NCBI RefSeq assembly: GCF_020075705.1 | Contig: NZ_JAIQUM010000058.1 | Coordinates: 1-34,957, forward strand | Reading direction: 5' to 3' | Length of the DNA: 34,957 nt | Source: Metabacillus rhizolycopersici | GTDB lineage: Bacteria > Bacillota > Bacilli > Bacillales > Bacillaceae | In this document: positions 8,753 to 16,721 of the stretch, piece by piece | Layout: each line of letters begins with the position of its first letter | Numbering within the stretch: position 1 is the first letter of the stretch | Translations under genes and position numbers: made by a program | The notes under the pieces: model-generated | Seen by the model: only the letters and a program-made list of their open reading frames with translations | Told to the model about the DNA's origin: nothing | Databases searched by the model: none

Positions 8753-8782
8753 TTGTTATTACATCATAACATTAGTTATAAT
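8753..8782 (+). promoter_or_regulatory. rnpB promoter
   Basis: -35 TTGTTA at 8753-8758 and -10 TATAAT at 8777-8782, separated by 18 nt and ending about 17 nt before the predicted 5' end of the RNase P RNA. Confidence 0.6.
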
Positions 8783-8798
8783 ATTTATTGTACACTAA

Positions 8799-9222
8799 CT
8801 GAATTAATGTTCTGGTAATCGCTGCAACATTTGTTGTTGCCAGAGGAAAGTCCATGCTCGCACAGTGCTGAGATGCCTGTAGTGATCGTGCCTAGCGAAT
8901 TCATAAGCTAGGGCAATTTGGCGCATAAAGCTGAATTGATGGCGGGAAAAAACGCCTAAGTCTCATTTGAGATATGGCTGAGTATCCCTGAAAGTGCCAC
9001 AGTGACGAAGCTTATAGGGAAACCTTTAAGATGGAACGCGGTAAACCCCACGAGCGAGAAACCCAAACTTTGGTAGGGGAATCTTCCCAAAGGAATTGAA
9101 CGGAGGGAAGGACAGAGATGCTTTGCTTCTCTGTAGATAGATGATTACCACCTAAGTACAAGGTTAAAACCGTTTGAAGTACAAAGGTACAAAACATGGC
9201 TTATCGAACATTAATAGAACAG
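8799..9222 (+). ncRNA. rnpB: RNase P RNA, bacterial type B
   Basis: Catalytic RNA that matures tRNA 5' ends. Recognised from conserved blocks in order: GGTAATCGCTGC near the 5' end, GAGGAAAGTCCATGCTCGCA (8851-8870), GTGCTGAGATG, GTGCCTAGCGAA, AAAGTGCCACAGTGACGAAG, GGAACGCGGTAAACCCC, CGAGCGAGAAACCCAAA, and AACATGGCTTA close to the 3' end. The terminal P1 helix pairs TTAATGTTC (about 8805-8813) with GAACATTAA. The layout follows the Bacillus B-type RNA, and the length of about 420 nt is close to the 401 nt of B. subtilis. Ends are estimated to within a few bases. Confidence 0.96.
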
Positions 9223-9235
9223 GTATGTACAGACA

Positions 9236-9261
9236 AACCTTCATTTGAAGGTTATTTTTTT
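9236..9261 (+). terminator. Terminator of rnpB
   Basis: AACCTTC / GAAGGTT stem with a 4-nt loop followed by ATTTTTTT, 14 nt beyond the RNase P RNA. Confidence 0.85.
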
Positions 9262-9341
9262 GTCCAAACTTTCATTTTTCACTGACAAAAGTGACAAAAA
9301 ATAGCTCTTAGTTTGGTTCTAAAAAGTTCATTCATAACTAA

Positions 9342-9371
9342 AAATATCCCTTCAAATCGAAAGGGATATTT
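9342..9371 (-). terminator. Terminator downstream of the YkvS-like gene
   Basis: An 11-bp inverted repeat (AAATATCCCTT / AAGGGATATTT) with an 8-nt loop. Reading on the minus strand it ends in ATATTTTTAG. It lies 90 bp beyond the stop codon of the small gene at 9462-9647. Confidence 0.6.
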
Positions 9372-9461
9372 CCTTAGTATTCTTCACTATTGTGTTGGTT
9401 TGCTGGATAGAGATGTTTACGTTTTATATTCCAAACGGAAAAACTATCAAAAGCAATTCAA

Positions 9462-9647
9462 TCAACTTTTTGATTTTGTTAATTTGTAATTTTTATGATT
9501 CACAATCGTTATCAGTGGTTCATCTTTTACTTTTGAAAAGCCGTATTGAACCATAACGGAATTTTCCCTAATACCTGAAACGACACCTTCATGGGATTTA
9601 CCCTCCCGTTTAAAGGAAATTACATCACCAATTTTTGCAGTGGCCAT
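9462..9647 (-). CDS. YkvS / DUF2187 family small protein
   Basis: A 61-aa basic protein: MATAKIGDVISFKREGKSHE then GVVSGIRENSVMVQYG, with IVNHKNYKL near the C-terminus. The GD.I.FK...G.V..I.ENSV pattern and the closing VNHKNYK are the signature of the DUF2187/YkvS family, a small SH3/KOW-like beta-barrel fold of unknown function in Bacillus. AGGTGAT lies 6 nt before the ATG, and a terminator hairpin follows. It is monocistronic. Confidence 0.85.
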   Translation of the reverse strand: MATAKIGDVISFKREGKSHEGVVSGIRENSVMVQYGFSKVKDEPLITIVNHKNYKLTKSKS

Positions 9648-9659
9648 TTCATCACCTCG

Positions 9660-10269
9660 CTTTTATCATGCCCTAAAATAGCAGAACAAATACTTTACAT
9701 CCTGTATCAATTTATCAGTATTAATAGGTGAACGCAAGGAATAATTTCCCATATCTCTAATGATTGAAAACATTATGTCCTATATATTTTTAATGTTAGG
9801 AATGAAAAAAGGGGCTTTTGGAAAACTAATATTAAGGTTCTATAATAAAAAAAGAAAAATTTATGGAGCATTAACCTATTTATACTTCTTTTCAGTTGTG
9901 GAATTCCATCATTTTTTTCACATCAATTATTGACAATTCTTCTAATTTTGGATCTTCCGCATTAGTCAATATAGCTATATTCACTTCCATATCCTCAACT
10001 TTAGATTCACTTTACTCTAATTGTATTTCTTTATTTTCTTTAAATGAATTAAATAATAACAACATATAAAAAGGGAGAGAATGAAAGGTCCCGATATATC
10101 TGAAATCGTTACCTTTATAATTGACATTATATTTTTTACTAATTATAATTTGATAGCATCTAATGAATAGATGTGAAGTCATCATTTGGAAATCTATATA
10201 GATTAAAGACATGATTTAAAAAGTAATGTACTGTTATCAGGATAAATTCAATTTGAAAGAAGAGAAAAC
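9660..10269. other. Intergenic region with an unidentified remnant frame
   Basis: No confident gene. On the minus strand a frame running from 10212 is interrupted by TAA (10012-10014) and resumes in frame to about 9900, encoding SESKVEDMEVNIAILTNAED and then PKLEELSIIDVKKMMEFHN. The acidic, helical composition looks protein-like, so this may be the tail of a broken gene, but I cannot name a family. The rest holds only AT-rich sequence and, presumably, the promoter of the transporter at 10270. Confidence 0.3.
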
Positions 10270-11172
10270 ATGAAAGAACTGTCACGCACTAAAACGATTA
10301 GCTTAATTACTATTCTCGTAGTATTATGGGGAGCATCATGGCCCATATACAAAATTGCCTTAGGATATACTCCCCCCCTTCTATTTGCTGGAATGCGTAC
10401 TCTTTTTGGCGGATTACTGTTAGTAATTCTTCTAGCTCCAAAATGGAAACAAATTCGTTGGAAAGAAAACTGGCCTATTTATTTAATAGCATCCATGTTC
10501 AATGTGATCTTGTTTTATGGAGTACAAACTGTCGGGCTTACGTATATTCCCTCGGGACTATTCTCGGTTATTGTTTATCTCCAGCCTGTGCTTGTTGGTC
10601 TATTTGCCTGGTTATGGCTAGGAGAACGGATGACTATCGTAAAAGTGACCGGATTAATTATCGGATTCTTAGGTGTTTCAATTGTTAGTGCCGGAGGTTT
10701 CTCCGGTCATATAGCTATTACAGGTGTCATATTAGCCTTAATCTCGGGACTTAGTTGGGCACTTGGTACTGTATATATTAAGAAAGTTAGTTACCGGGTA
10801 AATTTAATGTGGCTTACTGCCTTTCAATGTTTGATTGGAGGGATTGTCCTAACTGGTATCGGCTCGGGGGTAGAGAGTTGGTCCAACATAATTTGGAATC
10901 CCCCATACTTATTCGGTTTAATCTTTGGAAGTATTCTAGGCATAGCCGTTAGTTGGATTATTTACTTTACGCTTGTTAACTCTGGGGACGCTAGTAAGGT
11001 AGCAGCGTATACATTTCTTGTTCCACTACTCTCTGTCTTTGCAGGAACATTATTCTTGAGCGAGCCTTTCACGATAAACCTTGTTATCGGACTCCTCTTC
11101 ATTACATTCAGCATCCATCTAGTCAATCGTAAACCAAATACAATGATAGAACATAGTAAAAAAGCAGCCTAA
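10270..11172 (+). CDS. DMT-superfamily transporter (EamA family)
   Basis: A 300-aa inner-membrane protein with ten predicted helices arranged as two EamA repeats (roughly residues 10-140 and 150-285). Typical features are the N-terminal LWGASWPIYKIALGYTPPLL with FAGMRTLFGG following, LQPVLVGLFAWLWLGERM at the end of repeat 1, and VPLLSVFAGTLFLSEPFT in repeat 2. Such proteins export amino acids or other metabolites, but the substrate cannot be read from sequence. The ATG has only a weak purine-rich site (AAAGAAGAG). It is one of few plus-strand genes and is followed by a strong terminator. Confidence 0.88.
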   Translation: MKELSRTKTISLITILVVLWGASWPIYKIALGYTPPLLFAGMRTLFGGLLLVILLAPKWKQIRWKENWPIYLIASMFNVILFYGVQTVGLTYIPSGLFSVIVYLQPVLVGLFAWLWLGERMTIVKVTGLIIGFLGVSIVSAGGFSGHIAITGVILALISGLSWALGTVYIKKVSYRVNLMWLTAFQCLIGGIVLTGIGSGVESWSNIIWNPPYLFGLIFGSILGIAVSWIIYFTLVNSGDASKVAAYTFLVPLLSVFAGTLFLSEPFTINLVIGLLFITFSIHLVNRKPNTMIEHSKKAA

Positions 11173-11254
11173 CATTTTATATTGAAAGTCAAGAAAAAAA
11201 TCAAAAAACTTTATAACTTTGTAGTTAAATATATTGACACATATTATATAAAAG

Positions 11255-11303
11255 AAAAGGATAGATGAACAGTGAAGAATCCCTGTTACATCTATCCTTT
11301 TTT
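11255..11303 (+). terminator. Strong terminator after the DMT transporter
   Basis: A 13-bp stem AAAAGGATAGATG / CATCTATCCTTTT with a second small inner stem (ACAG/CTGT), followed by T6. The A4 at the left would also serve minus-strand transcripts. Confidence 0.85.
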
Positions 11304-11607
11304 GACCTACATATGATCTCATTTATCACAACAAATTATTTTGTATGCTGTTCTAAGCACCTGTTATGTGCAGAAGGAATTACTTAATTAATCGAAATTG
11401 ATTTCACGAATGATAGACCCAAATATTGATACTGAATCATCACATTTTCTATTGGTCTATTATATACAATAGTTATTTCATAACTGACATCTTTTATTTT
11501 ATTAATCCTCTGCAAATCCAGTTTATCATCGCTTCGAGATCAACTATATAACCCGTTAGTCATCAGGTAGTGTTTCCTAGTTCTCTTCCTGATCGATTCA
11601 TGTATGC
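11304..11607. other. Intergenic interval with a possible gene tail
   Basis: On the minus strand about 51 codons without stop end at TAA 11384-11386. They encode a tail containing NKIKDVSYEITIVYNRPIEN and MIQYQYLGLSFVKSISIN, preceded by a TGA. It has no start or ribosome binding site and no family I recognise; it may be a gene remnant or chance. Confidence 0.25.
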
Positions 11608-12807
11608 TTAAATGATACGAGTTGTCACAATGCCCTCGATTTGTTTAATTTTTTCCTCTAATTGAGGAATGATATAGCTATCTACTTCGTTATCAATGTC
11701 AATCATCGTATAGGCGTATTCTCCTCGGCTTCTGTTAACCATATCAGCGATGTTTAAATTAAGGCTTGATAAAGTCTGTGTGATTTGTCCAACCATGTTT
11801 GGAACGTTTTGGTGAAAAGCCGCCACACGTCGCTTTCCTGTATAAGGAAGGGAGGCATTGGGAAAATTCACTGAGTTTTTGATGTTTCCTGTTTCTAGAA
11901 ATTCCTTCACCTGACGAGCCGCCATAATGGCACAGTTTTCCTCTGATTCTTGCGTAGAGGCACCAAGGTGTGGGATTGGAACGACATTTTTCATTTTCAA
12001 CACTTTTTCATTCGGGAAGTCTGTAATATACTGACCAACTTTTCCACTTGCAAGTGCAGCTTCCATATCCGTTTCATTCACAAGCTCACCACGTGAGAAA
12101 TTTAAAATATGAACACCAGGCTTCATGATGCTGAATGTTTCTTGGTTGAACATCCCTTTTGTATTTTCAGTATACGGAACGTGTATAGTAATATAATCAG
12201 AGTTAGCAAATAACTGTTCAATCGTCATAGCGCGTTGTACTTTGCGTGACAAGCTCCATGCAGTATCGACAGAGATGAACGGGTCAAATCCAATAACGTC
12301 CATGTCTAGACCTAGCGCATCATTCGCTACACGAGCACCGATTGCCCCCAAACCGATAACACCTAGAGTTTTCCCTTTAATTTCTGTTCCAACAAATTGC
12401 TTCTTTCCTGCTTCTACAAGCTTAGGAATTTGTTCGCCTTCCCCTTCTAACGTCTTAGCCCAAGCCACACCAGCAAAAAGGTTACGAGATGAAGCCATTA
12501 ATGTTGTTAGGACCATTTCCTTCACAGCATTAGCATTAGCGCCAGGAGTATTAAAAACAACAATTCCTTGCTCTGTACATTTGTCGACAGGAATATTATT
12601 GACTCCCGCTCCTGCTCGTGCGATTGCTTTTAAATTATCGGCAAATTCCATAGTATGCATGTTATAACTGCGAAGAACAATCGCATCAGGGTTTTCACTC
12701 TTATTGTCAACTGTAAAATTATCCTTATTGAATACATTAAGCCCGATTTCTGCAATATTATTTAAGGTTTTAATTGTTTTTACTTTTTCTAAAGTTATTG
12801 TGCTCAT
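11608..12807 (-). CDS. serA: D-3-phosphoglycerate dehydrogenase family protein with C-terminal ACT domain
   Basis: NAD-dependent 2-hydroxyacid dehydrogenase, 399 aa, predicted to oxidise 3-phosphoglycerate in the first step of serine synthesis. The catalytic domain has AIARAGAGVNNIPVDKC near residue 62, and the Rossmann motif LGVIGLGAIGARVAN near 147 is followed by FDPF. The NFSRGELVNE and HLGAST segments carry the catalytic Arg and His. Residues from about 318 form an ACT domain. The length matches the short ~390-aa class, not the ~525-aa B. subtilis SerA, so the symbol is tentative. ATG 12807 has GGGAG 8 nt upstream. A ZTP riboswitch leader controls it. Confidence 0.88.
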   Translation of the reverse strand: MSTITLEKVKTIKTLNNIAEIGLNVFNKDNFTVDNKSENPDAIVLRSYNMHTMEFADNLKAIARAGAGVNNIPVDKCTEQGIVVFNTPGANANAVKEMVLTTLMASSRNLFAGVAWAKTLEGEGEQIPKLVEAGKKQFVGTEIKGKTLGVIGLGAIGARVANDALGLDMDVIGFDPFISVDTAWSLSRKVQRAMTIEQLFANSDYITIHVPYTENTKGMFNQETFSIMKPGVHILNFSRGELVNETDMEAALASGKVGQYITDFPNEKVLKMKNVVPIPHLGASTQESEENCAIMAARQVKEFLETGNIKNSVNFPNASLPYTGKRRVAAFHQNVPNMVGQITQTLSSLNLNIADMVNRSRGEYAYTMIDIDNEVDSYIIPQLEEKIKQIEGIVTTRII

Positions 12808-12930
12808 CTTGATTTCTCCCTTTTTATCAAAGAATGTTTTTAAATTCATAACGAATGATGGACTTTCAAGCAAAAGAACTTGCCATACTCACAAAAATTC
12901 ACTAAAAAATATAAAATCCTCTCCTTATAA

Positions 12931-13034
12931 ACAGAAAGAGGTAAGGGATACTTCCCTTACCTCTGCCCAGGCGAACGGCTACGACACTATGTGCTCCCCC
13001 ACGGTTATCCGCGTTTCGCCAGTTACACATAGTC
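12931..13034 (-). promoter_or_regulatory. ZTP (pfl-motif) riboswitch with terminator platform
   Basis: Minus-strand leader RNA. P1 pairs CTATGTG (13026-13032) with CACATAG (12987-12993); inside are the conserved ACTGGCGA, a short CGCGG/CCGTG helix and GTGGGGGAGC. Downstream is GTTCGCCTGGGCA, whose CGCC pairs back to GGCG as the pseudoknot. These are the hallmarks of the pfl motif that senses the purine intermediate ZTP/ZMP. Abutting it is a perfect 12-bp hairpin (arms 12953-12964 and 12937-12948, loop AGTA) followed by TTCTGTTT, the transcription-off state. Ligand binding is expected to favour readthrough into the serine-pathway gene. Confidence 0.9.
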
Positions 13035-13048
13035 TTTTGATTTCTTTC

Positions 13049-13077
13049 ATTCTATCGGATTATCCTCCAATCTTCAA
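13049..13077 (-). promoter_or_regulatory. Promoter of the ZTP riboswitch / phosphoglycerate dehydrogenase unit
   Basis: -35 TTGAAG at 13072-13077, 17-nt spacer and -10 TAGAAT at 13049-13054. The start site is predicted near 13042, a few bases before the aptamer. Confidence 0.6.
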
Positions 13078-13253
13078 TCACTTTTTAAAAATTGATTAAA
13101 ATAAAATTTCTATTTGATTAATCTTTAGTCTAATACAGGTAAAAAAGGGTCTTCTTTATTCCACCTTACTTTATAAAAATAAAATGAATCTTTCTTAAGT
13201 TGTCTATCGTAAGATACAAGCCCCTTGTCGTTGATTCTTTGGTTATCTTCATT

Positions 13254-14384
13254 CTAATCTTCAATTGGAAACCATCCAGGTGTGTTGACAATCACTTGCC
13301 AAAGAGGATTTGGCACCACAAGACGAGACCCGGCGTCTTTCTTTAGTTTTATTTCAATTTCAGACTCTTTTCCCTGCTTAACTTTTTCAACCCAATCAGG
13401 ATCAATAATGAGCCCTCGTCCGATTGCAATCATTGAAACACCACTTTGAATAGCTTTTAAAGCATCGTCTGCTGTGTAGATTGAGCCTACACCAATAACT
13501 GGAACACTTTCCCCAACTCTTTCCTGAATAATTTCAAGGCGAGAACGGGAATCTTCAACACCGCGTCTTGGAGTTGACCAGAACTCCATTAAGGAAACGT
13601 GAAGGTAATCAAGCTCTTTACTTGCCAAAACATCCACTAATGCAAGAGTATCCGCCATTGTAATTCCAGGTGTTTCAGGCTCCTCTGGTGAGAATCTATA
13701 TCCAATGAGGAATGGTTCTTTTGCATGTTCAGCCACTGCCTTTTTCACTTCATCTACAACAGCAATTGGAAATGATAATCTTTTTTCCAAACTGCCACCG
13801 TATTGATCTTCACGTCGGTTGGAATGTGGTGAAAAGAACTGCTGAATTAAATATCCATTAGCGCCATGTATTTCAACCCCATCAAATCCAGCTTCGATCG
13901 CTCTTCGGGTAGATTCGCCAAAATCACGAATAATTGATTGAATTTCTGTCTCAGTCAAAGCACGAGGAACTTGATCTGATACTACGCCTTGTTCTGCCGG
14001 AACAGCACTAGCACTTACAATTTCTCCATCTGGAACTAACTCTGGCGGACACATCCTACCACCATGGAAAATTTGCAGAACTGCTTTTGCTCCTTGTTCT
14101 TTAATTGCAGAAGCTATTCTGCGTAAGCTTGGAATCAAGTCATCGCGATCGCTTCCAAATTCACCTTGAAATCCTTTTCCATTAGGTGTGACATACGCAC
14201 AAGCTGTTACAACCATTCCGACTCCATTTGAACGGCGACTATAGTATGCTACTTCCTCATCTGAAACAGTACCGTCTGGATTTGAAGAAAAAGTGGTCAT
14301 CGGTGCCATAACGACACGATTATCTAATTGAATTCCGCTCCGCAAAGTAATTGGCTGGAATAGTGGTGTATATTTTGAACTCAT
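13254..14384 (-). CDS. NADH:flavin oxidoreductase, Old Yellow Enzyme family
   Basis: FMN-dependent ene-reductase of 376 aa with a TIM-barrel fold. Motifs are LFQPITLRSGIQLDNRVVMA at the N-terminus, LQIFHGGRMC, and the substrate-binding HGANGYLIQQFFSPHSNRR (residues about 173-191) with its His and Asn. A C-terminal VIGVGSIYTADDALKAIQSG followed by IGRGLI binds the FMN phosphate. ATG 14384 has GGAGG 9 nt upstream. The size and motifs resemble Bacillus YqiG rather than the two-Cys YqjM. It likely reduces activated alkenes such as enones or quinones, in keeping with the detoxification genes beside it. Confidence 0.92.
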   Translation of the reverse strand: MSSKYTPLFQPITLRSGIQLDNRVVMAPMTTFSSNPDGTVSDEEVAYYSRRSNGVGMVVTACAYVTPNGKGFQGEFGSDRDDLIPSLRRIASAIKEQGAKAVLQIFHGGRMCPPELVPDGEIVSASAVPAEQGVVSDQVPRALTETEIQSIIRDFGESTRRAIEAGFDGVEIHGANGYLIQQFFSPHSNRREDQYGGSLEKRLSFPIAVVDEVKKAVAEHAKEPFLIGYRFSPEEPETPGITMADTLALVDVLASKELDYLHVSLMEFWSTPRRGVEDSRSRLEIIQERVGESVPVIGVGSIYTADDALKAIQSGVSMIAIGRGLIIDPDWVEKVKQGKESEIEIKLKKDAGSRLVVPNPLWQVIVNTPGWFPIED

Positions 14385-14594
14385 AATTCTCGACCTCCGT
14401 ATTTTAGTGAACCTCTTTATCATACTTTTACGATATAAAAGATGCATTAAATATGCTTGATGATGGTAGATTCTCAGTATAATTTGTTGAATTTTCTAAA
14501 GTTATTAAAGGAAAAAAGGAAACGTGTTTTTAATTGATTGAATAATTCTACACTCTTCAATCCCCTTTACAAAGCATCGATTACATATCCAAGC

Positions 14595-15658
14595 TTAAAA
14601 ATGAAATCCTCCAATAGGTCGTTTACCCATGAAAGCATAATCAAGTAATCGTCGAATCGTTTTTTGATCAATTGGACGAGGATTATAATAAGCATTTTTT
14701 GTAGCTAGTTCTGCGGCCTGATCCAAATCTGTCTCCTTCATTCCAATTTCAGCTAATGATGTCGGAGCACCTAAGGAAGTACTCAGATCAAAAAGAGTCT
14801 CAGCCACGGCATCTTTATCCGTTCCAAGTGACCTTGCAATTGCTTGAACCGCGTCCGGTGCATAAGCAGCATTGTACCAGAGTGCATAGGGTAAAATGAC
14901 AGAATGGGTTTCTGCATGTGGAAGGTTGTAGCTTCCTCCCAATACGTGACATAGCTTGTGGTGTATCGCCATGCCTACAGATCCTAAAACCGTACCAGCT
15001 AACCAACACCCGTAAAGAGCCTTGGAGCGGGCCTCTATATCATTCTGGTCAACTAAAATTGACGGTAAACTTGAATGAAGTGCACGAATTCCCTCTTCAG
15101 CAAGTAGGGAAATAATCGGTACAGTCCTTCTACACAATGAGCCATTGCGTTTAATCCGCTTGTTACAGAAACTCGAGCAGGTAACTTAACCGTCAGTTCT
15201 GGATCATAGATGACCGACTTTGGCTTAACGACAAAATCTTTCCCTGTTTTCTTTAGTCCATTTTCCGTTATCCCCCAAATTGGCGTCATTTCCGATCCTG
15301 CGTATGTAGTAGGAATAGCCACAATTGGAAGAGAAGTGTTTAAAGCAATTGCTTTGGCTAGACCGATGGAGGATCCCCCTCCAACTGGAACAAGACTATC
15401 TATATTCAGCTCTCTTACCAATTCAACTGATTTTTCGACCGTCTCCATTGGCACATGCTGAACCGCGTTTGCATGGATATCCGCGCATAGGTCACCTAGT
15501 AAACGTGAGATTTTCATAGCAAGCTCTTTTTGTCCTGGTGAAGAGATAACCAGCGCTCGTTTGACACCAATCTTTTTTAGTTCAGCATGCACTTCTTTTC
15601 TTACTCCAGCCCCGAAGATAACCCTAGTCGCTTGAGCTTCATACATAAAATTTTTCAT
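14595..15658 (-). pseudogene. Maleylacetate reductase, frameshifted
   Basis: Iron-containing alcohol-dehydrogenase-like enzyme that would reduce maleylacetate to 3-oxoadipate in hydroxyquinol and chlorocatechol degradation. The N-terminal part starts at ATG 15658 (MKNFMYEAQATRVIFGAG, GAAGGAGA upstream) and holds VGGGSSIGLAKAIAL, IPTTYAGSEMTPIWGITE and SGLNAMAHCVEGLY. The frame breaks near 15108. The homologous C-terminal half (PIISLLAEEGIRALHSSLP, HHKLCHVLGGSYNLPHAETH) continues in another frame to 14595. About five residues expected between GLY and PII are absent, so a small deletion of about 16 bp best explains the break. The two halves are otherwise well conserved, so the lesion is recent, or an assembly error. 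Confidence 0.85.
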
Positions 15659-15768
15659 ATTAGCTTCTCCTTCTAATACTTTCAAAAGTCTCATAGAGAC
15701 ATACGATAATCGATGTATTTAACTGTTTCGGATAAACTTATCATTGCCCTGTTTTTAAAATTTATTGT

Positions 15769-15801
15769 TAAAAAACCAGCTCCAATATAGGAAACTGGTT
15801 T
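15769..15801 (-). terminator. Terminator of the nitroreductase gene
   Basis: On the minus strand AAACCAG / CTGGTTT (arms 15795-15801 and 15773-15779) flows into TTTTTT, about 25 bp past the stop codon. Confidence 0.7.
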
Positions 15802-15823
15802 AACATCTTTATAAAGCTATACA

Positions 15824-16435
15824 TTACTTGTAAAATTTCACACGATCTTCAAGTGGTTGGAATTCTTTTTCACCTGGTGCAGCTGTTGGATTACCGAATG
15901 GCATTTGTGCAATTAGTTTCCAATTTCCAGGGATGTTCCATTCTTTTTTCACTTCATCATCAATTAGTGGATTATAGTGTTGTAAAGATGCTCCTAGTCC
16001 CTCTGCTTCCAATGCTGCCCATACAACTAATTGATGCATACCTGATGCTTGGTTTGACCAAATTGGGAAGTTATCAGCATAAGGAGCAAACTGTTCTTGA
16101 AGTGATTTAACTACCGCTTCATCTTCAAAGAATAATACTGTTCCATAACCTGCTTTAAAAGAATCCATTTTTTGTTGAGTTCCTGAAAAATCTCCATCCC
16201 CAACTACTTTTCTTAATGTTTCAGTTGTAATGTCCCATAATTTATTATGTGCTTCTCCTGATAATACAACAAGACGTGCAGTTTGAGAATTGAAAGCCGA
16301 TGGAGTATATTTCACAGCAAATTCTACAATTTCTTTAATTTTTTCATCCGATACTTTTACATCTTTATTGATTCCGTAATAAGAACGTCTTTCTTTAAGT
16401 GCAGTGTAAAAATCTGTTTTCAACGTATTTGTCAT
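15824..16435 (-). CDS. Nitroreductase family protein (FMN-dependent NAD(P)H oxidoreductase)
   Basis: A 203-aa flavoprotein predicted to reduce nitroaromatics or quinones. FYTALKERRSYYGINKD carries the Arg pair that binds the FMN phosphate, TPSAFNSQTARLVVLSGEAH follows near residue 45, and LGASLQHYNP near 145. It belongs to the subgroup with HBN1-like proteins and is not a close match to B. subtilis MhqN, although it sits where mhqN would be in an mhqNOD arrangement. GGAGG precedes the ATG. Its promoter has an MhqR-type palindrome just after the -10 box, so it is probably induced by quinones. It is monocistronic with its own terminator. Confidence 0.9.
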   Translation of the reverse strand: MTNTLKTDFYTALKERRSYYGINKDVKVSDEKIKEIVEFAVKYTPSAFNSQTARLVVLSGEAHNKLWDITTETLRKVVGDGDFSGTQQKMDSFKAGYGTVLFFEDEAVVKSLQEQFAPYADNFPIWSNQASGMHQLVVWAALEAEGLGASLQHYNPLIDDEVKKEWNIPGNWKLIAQMPFGNPTAAPGEKEFQPLEDRVKFYK

Positions 16436-16487
16436 AACAAGTATTCCTCCATTTTTTAATATTTAATTAAAATATTTTTAAATAAAA

Positions 16488-16534
16488 TATCTTTAATTCA
16501 ATATAATGTTAAGGTATTTATTATTCATTGTCAA
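16488..16534 (-). promoter_or_regulatory. Nitroreductase promoter with MhqR-type operator (site A)
   Basis: Minus strand: -35 TTGACA at 16529-16534, 17-nt spacer, -10 TAACAT at 16506-16511, then TATATTGAATTAAAGATA at 16488-16505 beginning at the very next base. The palindrome is imperfect relative to TATCTCGAATTCGAGATA at 20040. The same promoter-operator geometry occurs at 20550, 21474 and 27711. Confidence 0.75.
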
Positions 16535-16618
16535 TTATCTTGTTCTGGGTAAAACAAATTGGTTCATCTTTCCCAAATCTAATGATGCACCTGTAATAAA
16601 TTCCCCTCATTCGCTACT
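16535..16618 (-). pseudogene. C-terminal remnant of a short-chain dehydrogenase
   Basis: The minus-strand frame reads EFITGASLDLGKMNQFVLPR plus two residues before TAA 16535-16537, with a TGA immediately upstream at 16607-16609. FITGASLDLGG is the usual C-terminal stretch of SDR oxidoreductases. Its stop codon abuts the -35 box of the nitroreductase promoter, so a complete SDR gene once ended directly before that promoter. Confidence 0.55.
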
Positions 16619-16721
16619 AAAAATTCCTCATTCTAAAACAAAAATACAAATGCTTGGTTATAATAAATAACCGTAGCTGAAGTCATTCTTTCCATTAAGC
16701 CATAGCCACTGATTGGATCGA

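Noticed and set aside
9012..9197. Open frame on the minus strand
   Set aside because: It lies antisense inside the RNase P RNA gene.
10326..10688. 120-codon plus-strand frame inside the DMT transporter
   Set aside because: Out-of-frame shadow of a clear ten-helix transporter.
12242..12667. 141-codon plus-strand frame
   Set aside because: Antisense shadow of the phosphoglycerate dehydrogenase gene, with no ribosome binding site and no recognisable motif.
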